Both the position numbers and the translations under genes were made by a program. DNA of 64,000 bases, from NCBI GenBank assembly GCA_045863055.1, contig BTUW01000003.1, forward strand, positions 186,001 through 250,000, given 5' to 3'. Shown here in pieces: positions 8,628 to 18,050 of this stretch. Source of the stretch: UTCHB3 sp008363265 (lineage in GTDB: Bacteria; Bacteroidota; Ignavibacteria; Ignavibacteriales; Ignavibacteriaceae). Below the pieces are notes generated by a model. That model ran no database searches. It worked only from the letters and a program-made list of their open reading frames with translations, and was not told the DNA's origin. Each line of letters begins with the position of its first letter. The first letter of the stretch is position 1.

Positions 8628-11600
8628 ATTTAACAAGGATCATCTTCTTGATCGAAGAGAACTTGTCAGCACTGATCCTGTAGATGTAGGTTCCTGACGA
8701 CATGCCATATCTGACAGCATCAAGATCTACAAAGTGATAACCGGCATTCATGTAACCTGAAACGAGGGTTGCGACCTTCTGACCCGAAATATCGAACACA
8801 TCAAGTGTAACATTGGCAGGTGTCGGGATGGCAAATTCAATTCTGGTTGTAGGATTGAACGGGTTAGGATAGTTCTGGCTAAGATCGAATGCAGTCGGGA
8901 TACCAACTTCAACTTCAACAGCGTTGAATGTCTGTGAAGTACCATCGAAGTCAACCTGTTTTAGTCTGTAGGAATATTTGCCTGCGGCAAGATTTCTGTC
9001 AGTGAAGCTGTAATTCTTCGTGGTTGTGGATGTACCGGCAGCTTTAACCATACCTGCATCTGTCCATTCTCCCTCGCCGAGTTTCCTCTGAACGATGAAG
9101 TGCTGTGAGTTGGTCTCTGTAGCAGTGGCCCAAACAAGATTTGCGTTGTTTCTGTCAGCAGTTACTGTGAACGAAGTGAGTTCAACAGGAACTATGGTAA
9201 CAACCTGAGCCTGATTCGAGTAAGCTGAGGTGATGATACCGTTGTAAGCACGGATCCTGTAGGTGTAAGTTGTAAGAGGAGCAATGGATGAATCTCTTAC
9301 TGAAGTTGCACCGGCAATAAGCGTGTCGATAACAGCATAAGCGTTAACGCTGAGTGAATCACCGTCTTTTCTCTCAAGGTAGAAACCTTGTTCGTTGCCT
9401 GAGTTGTCTGTCCATGTCAACTGAACATAACCCTGGTTCTGACCTGAAGCCTGGAGGTTCGATGGAGCGAGAACTTCATTCGTGAACTCTTCGGCACCGA
9501 TATCAGGTGTGTTGGCATTTCTGAAGTTTCCATAGTAGTCGGTTGTGATACCGGCGATTGGAAGCGCGCCCGCGTTGGCCTGGGTTGGATATCCGGTATT
9601 GATCCTTGGATCAACAGGAGCAGCATAGCTCATGAAAGGAACTTTCTCTGTTACAGCGAAAGTGTCTCTCGGGGTTACATACAACTTGTAATCCGCGAGA
9701 GTTACATAATCTGTTGCAGCGTTGTAAGCAATAACATCAAGGGTCTGAGCAGTGTCAGCATAGAGGAGGTTATAGTTTGTTGTTGCAGCGAGTTTCAGGA
9801 AGTTGGTTCCGGATGATGCAAAGAGCACAGAAGTTCTTCCTGTTCCGCCCTGGGTCATGTTAACAAGAATGTTGTTCCTAAGATCAAGAACGCCTGAACC
9901 AAAGTTACCCCAGAAGAGGTTGGTTGAATGCATTGCTGCAAGTGTTGGGGCAGTGTTGCCGTCAAGCAATACAGTGTTGTAGTAAACATTGTATGTTACC
10001 GCGCCGGCTGTTGCCTGAAGGTTCATACCATGAATGGCAGGACCTGTAGCAGTACCGGAAGCGGTTGACCTTGGAGCTCTCAGATCGTAAATGTAACTGT
10101 TCTGGATAGTGGTAGTATTTCCACCGGCAGAAGCACCGTTATTCAACTGAAGACCGAAGGCACGACCTGTTGTGCTGCCGTTGCTGTAAATGTCCTTAAC
10201 AACGCACTTATCGATGAGAAGGGTAGAACCTGTCATCAACTGCTGAATATCCATACCGACTGCAAGACCTGTGGTGGTTCCGGCACCTTCATTCCAGATA
10301 CCGTCAATTGTTACATTTCTGATAACGATGTTACCTGAAATGTGATCTGCAGTTGAGTTAGCAGGATTTAATCTGATACCATAAACAGAGTTGGTAGTGT
10401 TAACTGATGATTTAACATTCCCAATCTTAACATTTTCGATCACAACATCTCTTTCAGCGTTCATTTCGATGGTTCTTACATCGTTTGAAGCGCCGGTAGT
10501 AATGTTTACATTTCCGAACTCGCAGAAACCTCCATCGACGCCGATTATACGGTTGCCTATATCAGGATTTGTAACACCGGCAAAGCCGTACATCTGAACG
10601 GCAGCTCTCCAGTAGTCTTCAATTATTACATTCTGAATTGTGTTATAGCTGTTTGCACCAAGTGTGTCGGTAGTGTTGGTGCCTTGTGTACCAAGTCTGA
10701 TACCAATTGCTCCAACATTGGCTACATTTGCAGTGGCGTTAAGGTCGATTAACACATTTTTAATTGTGTTGAATCTCGCGCCCTTGAATGTAGCTACACC
10801 GCCAACAGGATAAACAGAGTTCCTCATGAGCACACCCATGTTGAACTTGGTTCTGGTTGTCATGTTATTGGTGTTTTCGATCAACCGAAGACCGTCAACT
10901 GTTACATACTGTGTACCCTCAAGACGGATCATAGCATCACCTGAAGTTGATCCGGGAGAGGTTGTTGAGTAGCTCCCATTTAATGGTGACAGAACCACTG
11001 TTCCGCTGTTTTTCAGGGTGATAGTGTTTGAAGCAGAGGTACCCGCAACATCGATAAGGTGGAAAACATCATCGTATGTCCCGGCATTTACTGTCATTGT
11101 AACAGGACCCGAAATACCGGCCTTGTTTAGAGTCATCGCAGCTTCACTTAAACTAGGGAAACTTGCGCCTGCTCCACCGATGGTATAACTGCCTGATAAT
11201 GGTGCTGGAGCGGAAGCAGGAGTGAATCTAACAACGGTTCCTAATTCTGGAAGAAAGCCGATACCATTGAATTCACCACCCATGGTCTGATGCCATACCC
11301 TGTTACCGGCTGTACCAGCGGGATTTACCGAATAAAACTGACCTGTAGCTTGATTTGATGAGAGAATCGGCAAGCTATTTGAAATACCGATCGATGCAGT
11401 GATGAATTTTGCAGAATCAGGAGCAACAGAGTTACCATAAACGAACTCAATCACATTGGTGGTCTCGTACAGTTTGACCTGAAACTCAACATTAGGATTG
11501 GTATTGTTGTAAGGAGCTTTTAGTGCTTTCCATTCAACTGTTAATACTCTGTTTGGAACATTTCCGGATACCTGATAGGTTACCAGGGCAGTATCAGTAA

Positions 11601-11943
11601 CAATCATATCATCCCAAAACGGTGATAACACTTTCCGTGTTGTGCCGTTTAGAGCATTAGTTAGAGTGGCTGAAGTCAGATTATTACCGAAACGGAAAAA
11701 TCCGTTGGTAGAGATCTGGAAAGTATCCTGTGTTTCACCCATGTAAGTAAAGGGGAAACCGATAAGAACGGGGGCTGTATAACCCTCATCACCGGGAGTT
11801 GTTCCCATGGTCCAGGTAAACAGGTTTCCACCGGTTATACCTGTATATGTTGCAGTTCCGGTGCTGAAACCATACTGTATCTGAGCAAACGATACAGCAC
11901 CGAAAACAACAAAGAATAGAAGTAAAGTAACAAGTTTTTTCAT
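8626..11943 (-). CDS. T9SS-secreted beta-helix / FN3 surface protein
   Basis: A 1105-residue secreted protein. It has a signal peptide (MKKLVTLLLFFVVFGAVSFA), an N-terminal beta-sandwich-like region to about 240, a right-handed parallel beta-helix region about 255-800 with N/G/T-rich repeats of the IRNVTIDG kind, an FN3 domain at about 845-935, and a C-terminal type IX secretion sorting domain (about 1020-1105). The latter has the signature SQNYPNPFNPTTRIEFAIP, an FDISGQKVATL strand and the terminal GTYIYRI...KKMILVK. Beta-helix regions often bind or cut polysaccharides, but no catalytic site is recognisable. The ribosome binding site GGAAGGA lies upstream. The last 190 residues closely resemble those of the next T9SS gene. 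Confidence 0.9.
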   Translation of the reverse strand: MKKLVTLLLFFVVFGAVSFAQIQYGFSTGTATYTGITGGNLFTWTMGTTPGDEGYTAPVLIGFPFTYMGETQDTFQISTNGFFRFGNNLTSATLTNALNGTTRKVLSPFWDDMIVTDTALVTYQVSGNVPNRVLTVEWKALKAPYNNTNPNVEFQVKLYETTNVIEFVYGNSVAPDSAKFITASIGISNSLPILSSNQATGQFYSVNPAGTAGNRVWHQTMGGEFNGIGFLPELGTVVRFTPASAPAPLSGSYTIGGAGASFPSLSEAAMTLNKAGISGPVTMTVNAGTYDDVFHLIDVAGTSASNTITLKNSGTVVLSPLNGSYSTTSPGSTSGDAMIRLEGTQYVTVDGLRLIENTNNMTTRTKFNMGVLMRNSVYPVGGVATFKGARFNTIKNVLIDLNATANVANVGAIGIRLGTQGTNTTDTLGANSYNTIQNVIIEDYWRAAVQMYGFAGVTNPDIGNRIIGVDGGFCEFGNVNITTGASNDVRTIEMNAERDVVIENVKIGNVKSSVNTTNSVYGIRLNPANSTADHISGNIVIRNVTIDGIWNEGAGTTTGLAVGMDIQQLMTGSTLLIDKCVVKDIYSNGSTTGRAFGLQLNNGASAGGNTTTIQNSYIYDLRAPRSTASGTATGPAIHGMNLQATAGAVTYNVYYNTVLLDGNTAPTLAAMHSTNLFWGNFGSGVLDLRNNILVNMTQGGTGRTSVLFASSGTNFLKLAATTNYNLLYADTAQTLDVIAYNAATDYVTLADYKLYVTPRDTFAVTEKVPFMSYAAPVDPRINTGYPTQANAGALPIAGITTDYYGNFRNANTPDIGAEEFTNEVLAPSNLQASGQNQGYVQLTWTDNSGNEQGFYLERKDGDSLSVNAYAVIDTLIAGATSVRDSSIAPLTTYTYRIRAYNGIITSAYSNQAQVVTIVPVELTSFTVTADRNNANLVWATATETNSQHFIVQRKLGEGEWTDAGMVKAAGTSTTTKNYSFTDRNLAAGKYSYRLKQVDFDGTSQTFNAVEVEVGIPTAFDLSQNYPNPFNPTTRIEFAIPTPANVTLDVFDISGQKVATLVSGYMNAGYHFVDLDAVRYGMSSGTYIYRISADKFSSIKKMILVK

Positions 11944-12091
11944 AACTCGTCCTTCCGTATGTTATTAGTGAAATGAATTACTTAATAAACTTATTGAATA
12001 TTTGTATTCATGAATGTGTAACTTAACTATTTTACAACTTATAAAAAAGTTCAAGTGCAAAAAATCACATCTCAAACCTGATTAAAAAGAA

Positions 12092-12125
12092 AAAAGGCTG
12101 CCCCATTTCTGAGACAGCCTTTTTG
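12092..12125 (-). terminator. Intrinsic terminator of the 1899-residue T9SS gene
   Basis: On the minus strand the stem is GGCTGTCTC/GGGGCAGCC, fully paired when two G-U pairs are allowed, with loop AGAAAT and a T-tract after it (the A-run at 12087-12096 on the plus strand). The same stem sequence recurs at 51903-51926. Confidence 0.8.
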
Positions 12126-12200
12126 AAGTGGTTAATGGTTAGAGGTGAGTGGTTAGTGGTGGGTAATGAACTCCACACTATACACTCTACACTCCACACT
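12125..12200. repeat. Two blocks of degenerate 7-bp tandem repeats
   Basis: An AGTGGTT-type array (about five units, 12127-12162) is followed by a CTCCACA/CTATACA-type array (four to five units, 12171-12204). Both have a 7-base period. As at 8531-8627, they occupy the space between a terminator and the stop codon of a T9SS gene, and the second array runs a few bases into the stop. Confidence 0.85.
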
Positions 12201-15200
12201 ATTTCATCAGCATCATCTTCTTTGTTGAAGTGAACTTTCCGGCAGAGAGTTTATAGATATAAACACCTGACGAAAGCTGCAGCTTCTGCGCGTCGATGTC
12301 TGCTGTGTGGTAACCGGCATTATACATGCCTGAAAGAATTGTAGCCACTTTCTGACCCGAAATATCGAACAGTTCGAGTGTTACATTCGCCGCTGTTGGC
12401 AGTGAGAAGTTAACTCTTGTGCTCGGGTTGAACGGGTTCGGATAGTTCTGGCTGAGATCGAAAGCGTTAGGTACGCCTACTTCAACTTCAATAGCATCGA
12501 AAGTTGCGGTTGTACCATCCAGATCGATCTGTTTCAGTCTGTATGAGTATTTGCCTGTTGCCACATTCTTGTCAGTGAAAGAGTAGGAAACAGCTGAAGT
12601 GCTGGTTCCGGCAGCTCTTACCGTACCGGCACTCTCCCAGTCTCCGCCTGTTACTTTTCTTTCAACCACAAATTCCATCGAATTGGTCTCTGTGGCTGTT
12701 GTCCATGCAACATTAACATTGTTTCCGGTGGCTGTGGCTGTGAACGAGGTTAGTTCCACAGGAACTATGTTCACAAGCTTGTAAGCGCCGAAACCGTTGT
12801 TGGTGGAAAGAACGAATACGGTGATCGTATTGTCATCATTGAACATGAATGCAACATCACCCGCACCGTTCAAATTGCTGTTCGAACCGAGAGTGGTTGT
12901 TTTGCCATAGAATGAACCAAAGTTAGGATCACCATCAGGGATCTTCGCCATGAATCCATTCTCATTACCGGCGCCGTAAGCAAATGAAACGATATATTCG
13001 TCATAGGCTCTGTTAACTGAACCAAGATACTGGATCGAGTTTGAACCTGTAGCTATTACAGTTCCAGGAATTGTGTCAATGATAGTACCTGTAGCGGTAT
13101 ATTTCATCACATTCTTTCCGGCAGCGTTATAGTAGAAGGAGCCGTCAGGAAGCGGAGCAACTGAAGCCGAGCCACCAAAAGCGTTGTTGCTAAGGGTGAT
13201 GATCTCAGGAACAGGATTGAATGCACCGTTGCTCATCGAGAACTTGTAAACCTTCGCGTTGTTAGCGTCGGCAGCCCAGATTACGGCAGTATTGTTGTAG
13301 AAGTTGCCTGTTACTCTGAACTTGTCTCCAAGTCTGATGGCAGGAGTGTTGGCAGGAGCCATATATGATAGAGCGAGAGTCGGGGTTGCCGTCAGGCTGT
13401 TCCACATGTAAACTCTCCACTCTGCACCGGCCGTTGAACCGATCACATTGGCCGCAAGTATCTTACCATCATAGGTAGTCTCAACATCGTTGATAACTAT
13501 AAGACCGCCGGAAATAATGGCATCCATGGTAAGCGAACCCGCATCGTTTCCTGTAGCGGCATCAACGACTCTAACATTGTTTCCGCCGTTCCTTGAAACA
13601 ACAAGGAGTCTGCTTACGAATGCACCTGTACCATCGTCAACTCTACCGAAAGCGAATCCTCTCTCGTTATTACCGGTTGAGAACCAACTCGGAAGCGTAC
13701 CCTGAGCCTGTGATTTCTCCCAGAGGGTTGAGTAAACTGGTGGTGGTGGCGGTGTGTAAGGGATACCTATTGCGCGCATGGTCCATGCATATGGAACAGA
13801 AGAAAGCACAAGCGGGAACCAGGTAGTACCGCCATCTGATGAACCGAAGCTTCTGCCCGGCATCGGGATGGTACCTGCATGCGCACCCATCGGGAACTGA
13901 ATTGTTGCGACAAATGAGATACTTACCCAGAAATCACTTCCTGAGAGGAAGGTTGGGGCATCATCACCTAATGGCAGGGTCACGAGTTGTGAACCTGTAC
14001 CGGCATTGATATAGTTCTCACCGGCAAAGCTCTTTGTGTAAAGAACGGCACCAGGAGCGAGAGTGTCGGTTCCGGCTGCCCATACTTTAACCACGATAGA
14101 ATCAACCGATGCTTCATTTCTGTAGATCGCGTCGATGTTGGCGAGGCGCATGTTTTGGGCTGCTGTGAATCTTACACCTGCTGTCATCGGAAGATTGTTT
14201 GTACCGAATCCGACCGATGTGATAGCGTTGTTCTCATAATCATCGTTTTTAACCACGATGCCTGAATCAGGATATACTCTAACCTTAAAATTGGCTACAG
14301 TATCATTGCTGGATACAGAATCACTTGCGGCTGTCACGAATGACCTGGCGGTGAATGTACCTCTCGCTGTCGGAGTGAACATGAACGGAATAAGTTCTGT
14401 TCCACCGATCGTGCCGATTCCGGGTCTGTTCACAGGGGTGGCAAGCGTTCCGTTGAAGTTCGCACCAACCGTGAAAGCAGGACCTGTTGAACCGAGTCTT
14501 TTTACTGTTGTATTAAGATAAACAGGAAGGAGTCCGGCAAGTTCAGTTGTCGGAATCTCTGAGAACATCACCTTACTGTTGTTAGCGTTCGATGAAGGTA
14601 CACCGATGCCATCGAATGAAAGAGTGAGTTCAGGATTCTGCTTCGAGAAGTTGAGCCCACCATTCTTTTCAGGTGCACCTGTTGTCTGAACAAGCGAAAC
14701 TGCAGCGTAATCGATCTCTTTCAGTGCTGATATTGTGATGTCATCGAGATCGAGGAGCCACTGATCAGGAGCTGAATATGCCTGGAATCCGAAATAATAT
14801 GTACCGGCTTCAGGAGCAACGAAGAAGACTGCATTGTTCTCATATACGGTATTGGTTATATTCGGATGATCAGCCAGTACCGAGGTTAAGCTGTCAGCGG
14901 TCTGTGCTCTACCGGCGGCCACTTTAAGTTTCTCAGGATAACCTGATTGTGCCTTGTACCAGTATGATAACTGAACTGCCTGTCCCGCTGTCATTTGAAG
15001 ACCGGGAGTGATTATCCAGTCGTTACCCGGGAGTGTACCGCTATAGGAGTAACGGGCGTGACCAACACCGCTCTTTGGCTGAGCAGTGGCTCTGGTCCAG
15101 GTGGTTCCACCGTTCTTGTCTTCCCTTGCCCATCCTGTCGGTGGGAATGCCGTGCCTTCAAATCCTTCAAAATAAGGAAGTGAAGAGATGGTATAAGGAT

Positions 15201-17898
15201 TAACGGTGAGTACACCACTGACATTTCCGGTGCTGTCCCAGAATCCGCCGTTAAAACCACCATAACGGTATGGTCCGCCGAGATACTGGTATCTGAACGC
15301 GTAATAATATGTGCCCGGGGCAAGGGTTTTTCCGATGGAAGCCATGAACTCGTCATTGTTTCCAACCTGAACATTGAATGTTGCAGGAACCCAGTTGTTC
15401 CAGTTAGCTGGGTTGTTATTGGTAGAACTGATTCCAACCCATGCGTTCAAGCCAAAAGCCTGACCGGTGGAATCGGTAACGCCCGCTTTGTAAGCCTGGC
15501 CATAAACCGTGAGTGAATCCCCTGCAGTGATAGTTCCGGTGGCCGGCCACTGTAGGTTACCCCAATCGATAACTGTCTCAGGGGGAGTACCCATGAACCA
15601 ATCGTCGAAGTCGGAGTAGAAGTCACCGTTGATCTTCAGACCATCAACTTTAACCTGAATGGTCTGACCAGCGAACGCTGAAAGATTCCACATCTTCTCT
15701 ACATAGTTGGTGTCGGCAACATGGTTGTGGGCACCGATAGAGTCAACAACCGTGAAACTGCCACCGAAATTTGTCGAGATCGAGATGGTGAGTTTGAAAT
15801 CTGTACCCGGTGTCGGTGTGGCTGATGAAGTACCATAACCGGTATAGTTAACCACTCTGTACTTGAACTTCAACTGTGAAGTCGCAGTAGCAGAGAAGAA
15901 AGGAGTTGTGAAGAAACCGGTAAGGTTACCTGATGTACCATAGAGGTTTCTGGTAAGTCTCTTTGTCCAGTTCACACCGCCTGTTGCGTTAACCGTATAA
16001 TTTCCAGTCCAGTTCGCAGGAATGGTACCTGTTGAGGTATCGAAATTCTGAACAATGAGAGGAAGCACAAACGGCTGAACCGATGTACCTGTCACCTTGT
16101 GGTAGAAGTTACCGGCAACAGGATCGTTGGTAGTGAATAGAATAGAATCATTCAACGCGTTTGTGTCGGTAGGCGTGAAGGTGAGAACCAGATTAAACTG
16201 ACCACCCGCCGGGACATTGAGCGAAGTTGAGTTTGCAGTAACTCTAGCAGGAAGAGTAAGTGTTGCGGTTAATGCAGCACCACCGTTGTTGCTGACCACA
16301 ACTGTTTTCTGCATGTTGCCGCCAATATAAGTGGCACCAAAGGCAGTAGAAGTTGGGTTGAGAGCAATTACAGGGATCTGTGGAATAGGTTCGATCAAAA
16401 TGTCATCGAGACCAAAACCATAAGCGCTGAATGAACCATTGGTTCTGTCGCGCCATCTCATTCTGAAGTTGTTACTAGCATAGGCACTAAGGTCGAATAT
16501 CGCTTCTTCGAAAGCTGACATCGAACTGGCACGGGACATGAAGCCGAGAGTAGTCCATGTAACGCCGTTATCGGTTGATACTTCAAAAAATGTAGTATCC
16601 TGTCCAATTATTGCAGTAATGTCATCATCTTTCCACCAGAATTTTACCCTGTGATTAGCAGGAAGTTGAATCTTGGGAGAGACGAGGTGACCAAAAGTCA
16701 AACCTGACTGAGCGGTAGGAATGTAATTATAAAGGAATCTTGCTGAATAGTTTGTTCTTGATTCCGTTCCTCTGTCAATAAAATTACCAGACCAGTCACC
16801 TCCTGTAATTAATCCATCCGAGAAATCGTATGTGTAAGGGAAAGAAGTTACGGTAGTGTTAGCCGGAGGGGCATTGAAGTAATATTTGTAAGCTGCCAAA
16901 CCGTTGTTTGTTGCAAGTACATAAAAAGTTACTTCTCCGGTACCAAGTAACATTGCGACATCACCTGTACCGTTGGTATTAGTTGTCGTGCCTAATCCGG
17001 GTGTATAATCCAGAACCGTATGCTGTGTACTGTATTGATTTGTAACATCTAACAAACGGATTCCATTTTGTGGAGTTCCCGTGTAGAGATAAATAGCGAT
17101 GTACTTCCGTCCGTTCATCGTAAAGTAACGAAGAGCGTTGGATCCTGTGTTTCCAACTGCAGTCGTACTAAGAGAATCTATGACAGTTCCATCAGCATTG
17201 AATCTTCTGCCTTGTGAACCATTTGACTTGTAAACGAATTCGGACAATCCGGTTGTCAAAGGATACACCACTGGAGTTGAACCCGGTGCAGTCGTGGAAA
17301 CACCTGTCAGAGTGACAGAGTCAGCAAGATAAGATGTACCATTGTTTGTGGTAGTCCACTTATATACTTTATTAGTGGTTGAAGTGGCAGCATAAACAAC
17401 GAGAGAGTTGTTCGATGTTCCTCCAACTACTGTGAACTTGTCACCAAGACGAACAGCGGTAAGGTCGTATGAAATAATATTTACAGGTACTGCAGCATCA
17501 TTTGCCCACCTGTATATTTTGAACGCTGAAGTATTGGCGGTTGTTACCAAATTACATGCGTAAATCGCGCCATCTGCATCAACTTCGACATCTGCTATCG
17601 CAGCGCCTGAACCTCCGGAGACGCCTGTCATGTCGAGGACACCGACAGAATCTCCAGTGGCTGCGTTGAGTATTAGAACTCGTGTACCATATTTGGTAGT
17701 AGAGACATAGATCTTGCCGTTTCCATAGGCGAGACCTCGCTCCGAGTTAGCCGTGCCGAACCATGCCGGCAGAGAAGTAAGTTTTGCACTCTTTTCCCAC
17801 AATGTGGTGCGGTATTGTGCCTGCGTTTGCGTTATTCCGAGTATCAGGAATAAAGCGATGAGCAGGGCACTCAACCTAAAAGTAAGTTTATTCTGCAT
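12199..17898 (-). CDS. Giant T9SS-secreted protein with duplicated DUF4623-like domain
   Basis: An 1899-residue secreted protein. After the signal peptide (LSALLIALFLILGITQTQAQ) comes a DUF4623-like, propeller-type domain (about 28-345, TTLWEKSAKLTSLPAWFGT), a choice-of-anchor/MAM-like domain (about 355-510), an ASPM/SPD-2-like Ig domain (about 515-620), further jelly-roll domains (including LPYFEGFEGTAFPPTGW near 940), a second copy of the DUF4623-like domain (about 1435-1770, STLWEKSQAQGTLPSWFST), and the type IX sorting domain with SQNYPNPFNPSTRVNFSLP at the end. Likely an adhesin or matrix protein at the cell surface. No catalytic motif was recognised. Its sorting domain is nearly a copy of that in the neighbouring gene. 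Confidence 0.9.
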   Translation of the reverse strand: MQNKLTFRLSALLIALFLILGITQTQAQYRTTLWEKSAKLTSLPAWFGTANSERGLAYGNGKIYVSTTKYGTRVLILNAATGDSVGVLDMTGVSGGSGAAIADVEVDADGAIYACNLVTTANTSAFKIYRWANDAAVPVNIISYDLTAVRLGDKFTVVGGTSNNSLVVYAATSTTNKVYKWTTTNNGTSYLADSVTLTGVSTTAPGSTPVVYPLTTGLSEFVYKSNGSQGRRFNADGTVIDSLSTTAVGNTGSNALRYFTMNGRKYIAIYLYTGTPQNGIRLLDVTNQYSTQHTVLDYTPGLGTTTNTNGTGDVAMLLGTGEVTFYVLATNNGLAAYKYYFNAPPANTTVTSFPYTYDFSDGLITGGDWSGNFIDRGTESRTNYSARFLYNYIPTAQSGLTFGHLVSPKIQLPANHRVKFWWKDDDITAIIGQDTTFFEVSTDNGVTWTTLGFMSRASSMSAFEEAIFDLSAYASNNFRMRWRDRTNGSFSAYGFGLDDILIEPIPQIPVIALNPTSTAFGATYIGGNMQKTVVVSNNGGAALTATLTLPARVTANSTSLNVPAGGQFNLVLTFTPTDTNALNDSILFTTNDPVAGNFYHKVTGTSVQPFVLPLIVQNFDTSTGTIPANWTGNYTVNATGGVNWTKRLTRNLYGTSGNLTGFFTTPFFSATATSQLKFKYRVVNYTGYGTSSATPTPGTDFKLTISISTNFGGSFTVVDSIGAHNHVADTNYVEKMWNLSAFAGQTIQVKVDGLKINGDFYSDFDDWFMGTPPETVIDWGNLQWPATGTITAGDSLTVYGQAYKAGVTDSTGQAFGLNAWVGISSTNNNPANWNNWVPATFNVQVGNNDEFMASIGKTLAPGTYYYAFRYQYLGGPYRYGGFNGGFWDSTGNVSGVLTVNPYTISSLPYFEGFEGTAFPPTGWAREDKNGGTTWTRATAQPKSGVGHARYSYSGTLPGNDWIITPGLQMTAGQAVQLSYWYKAQSGYPEKLKVAAGRAQTADSLTSVLADHPNITNTVYENNAVFFVAPEAGTYYFGFQAYSAPDQWLLDLDDITISALKEIDYAAVSLVQTTGAPEKNGGLNFSKQNPELTLSFDGIGVPSSNANNSKVMFSEIPTTELAGLLPVYLNTTVKRLGSTGPAFTVGANFNGTLATPVNRPGIGTIGGTELIPFMFTPTARGTFTARSFVTAASDSVSSNDTVANFKVRVYPDSGIVVKNDDYENNAITSVGFGTNNLPMTAGVRFTAAQNMRLANIDAIYRNEASVDSIVVKVWAAGTDTLAPGAVLYTKSFAGENYINAGTGSQLVTLPLGDDAPTFLSGSDFWVSISFVATIQFPMGAHAGTIPMPGRSFGSSDGGTTWFPLVLSSVPYAWTMRAIGIPYTPPPPPVYSTLWEKSQAQGTLPSWFSTGNNERGFAFGRVDDGTGAFVSRLLVVSRNGGNNVRVVDAATGNDAGSLTMDAIISGGLIVINDVETTYDGKILAANVIGSTAGAEWRVYMWNSLTATPTLALSYMAPANTPAIRLGDKFRVTGNFYNNTAVIWAADANNAKVYKFSMSNGAFNPVPEIITLSNNAFGGSASVAPLPDGSFYYNAAGKNVMKYTATGTIIDTIPGTVIATGSNSIQYLGSVNRAYDEYIVSFAYGAGNENGFMAKIPDGDPNFGSFYGKTTTLGSNSNLNGAGDVAFMFNDDNTITVFVLSTNNGFGAYKLVNIVPVELTSFTATATGNNVNVAWTTATETNSMEFVVERKVTGGDWESAGTVRAAGTSTSAVSYSFTDKNVATGKYSYRLKQIDLDGTTATFDAIEVEVGVPNAFDLSQNYPNPFNPSTRVNFSLPTAANVTLELFDISGQKVATILSGMYNAGYHTADIDAQKLQLSSGVYIYKLSAGKFTSTKKMMLMK

Positions 17899-17956
17899 AA
17901 ACCACCTTGCTTGATGAATGAATGATTGTTTACGATATCTTCTTCAAAAAATATCT

Positions 17957-17979
17957 GGTGGAGGTAATTTACCTTCACC
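17957..17979. promoter_or_regulatory. Near-perfect 23-bp palindrome in the leader of the giant T9SS gene
   Basis: GGTGGAGGTAA and TTACCTTCACC face each other around a central T, with one mismatched pair. It lies just downstream of the putative -7 box at 17990-17997 and about 60 bases before the ATG. It could be an operator or a 5' mRNA hairpin. Confidence 0.4.
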
Positions 17980-17989
17980 TCAATTTAAG

Positions 17990-17997
17990 CAAAAGTA
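17990..17997 (-). promoter_or_regulatory. Putative -7 promoter element (TACTTTTG, minus strand)
   Basis: TACTTTTG on the minus strand fits TAnnTTTG. It stands about 92 bases before the ATG of the giant T9SS gene in an otherwise gene-free stretch. No TTG is found at the 19-base -33 spacing, so this is moderate evidence only. Confidence 0.4.
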
Positions 17998-18050
17998 TGC
18001 TACAAAAAAACACAAAAACAGGGTATGAACTTTTACACGGCAATATTCAC

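Noticed and set aside
8531..12200. Short repeats considered as CRISPR arrays
   Set aside because: Units are 7 bases, tandem without spacers, and differ between blocks; no cas genes are in the window.
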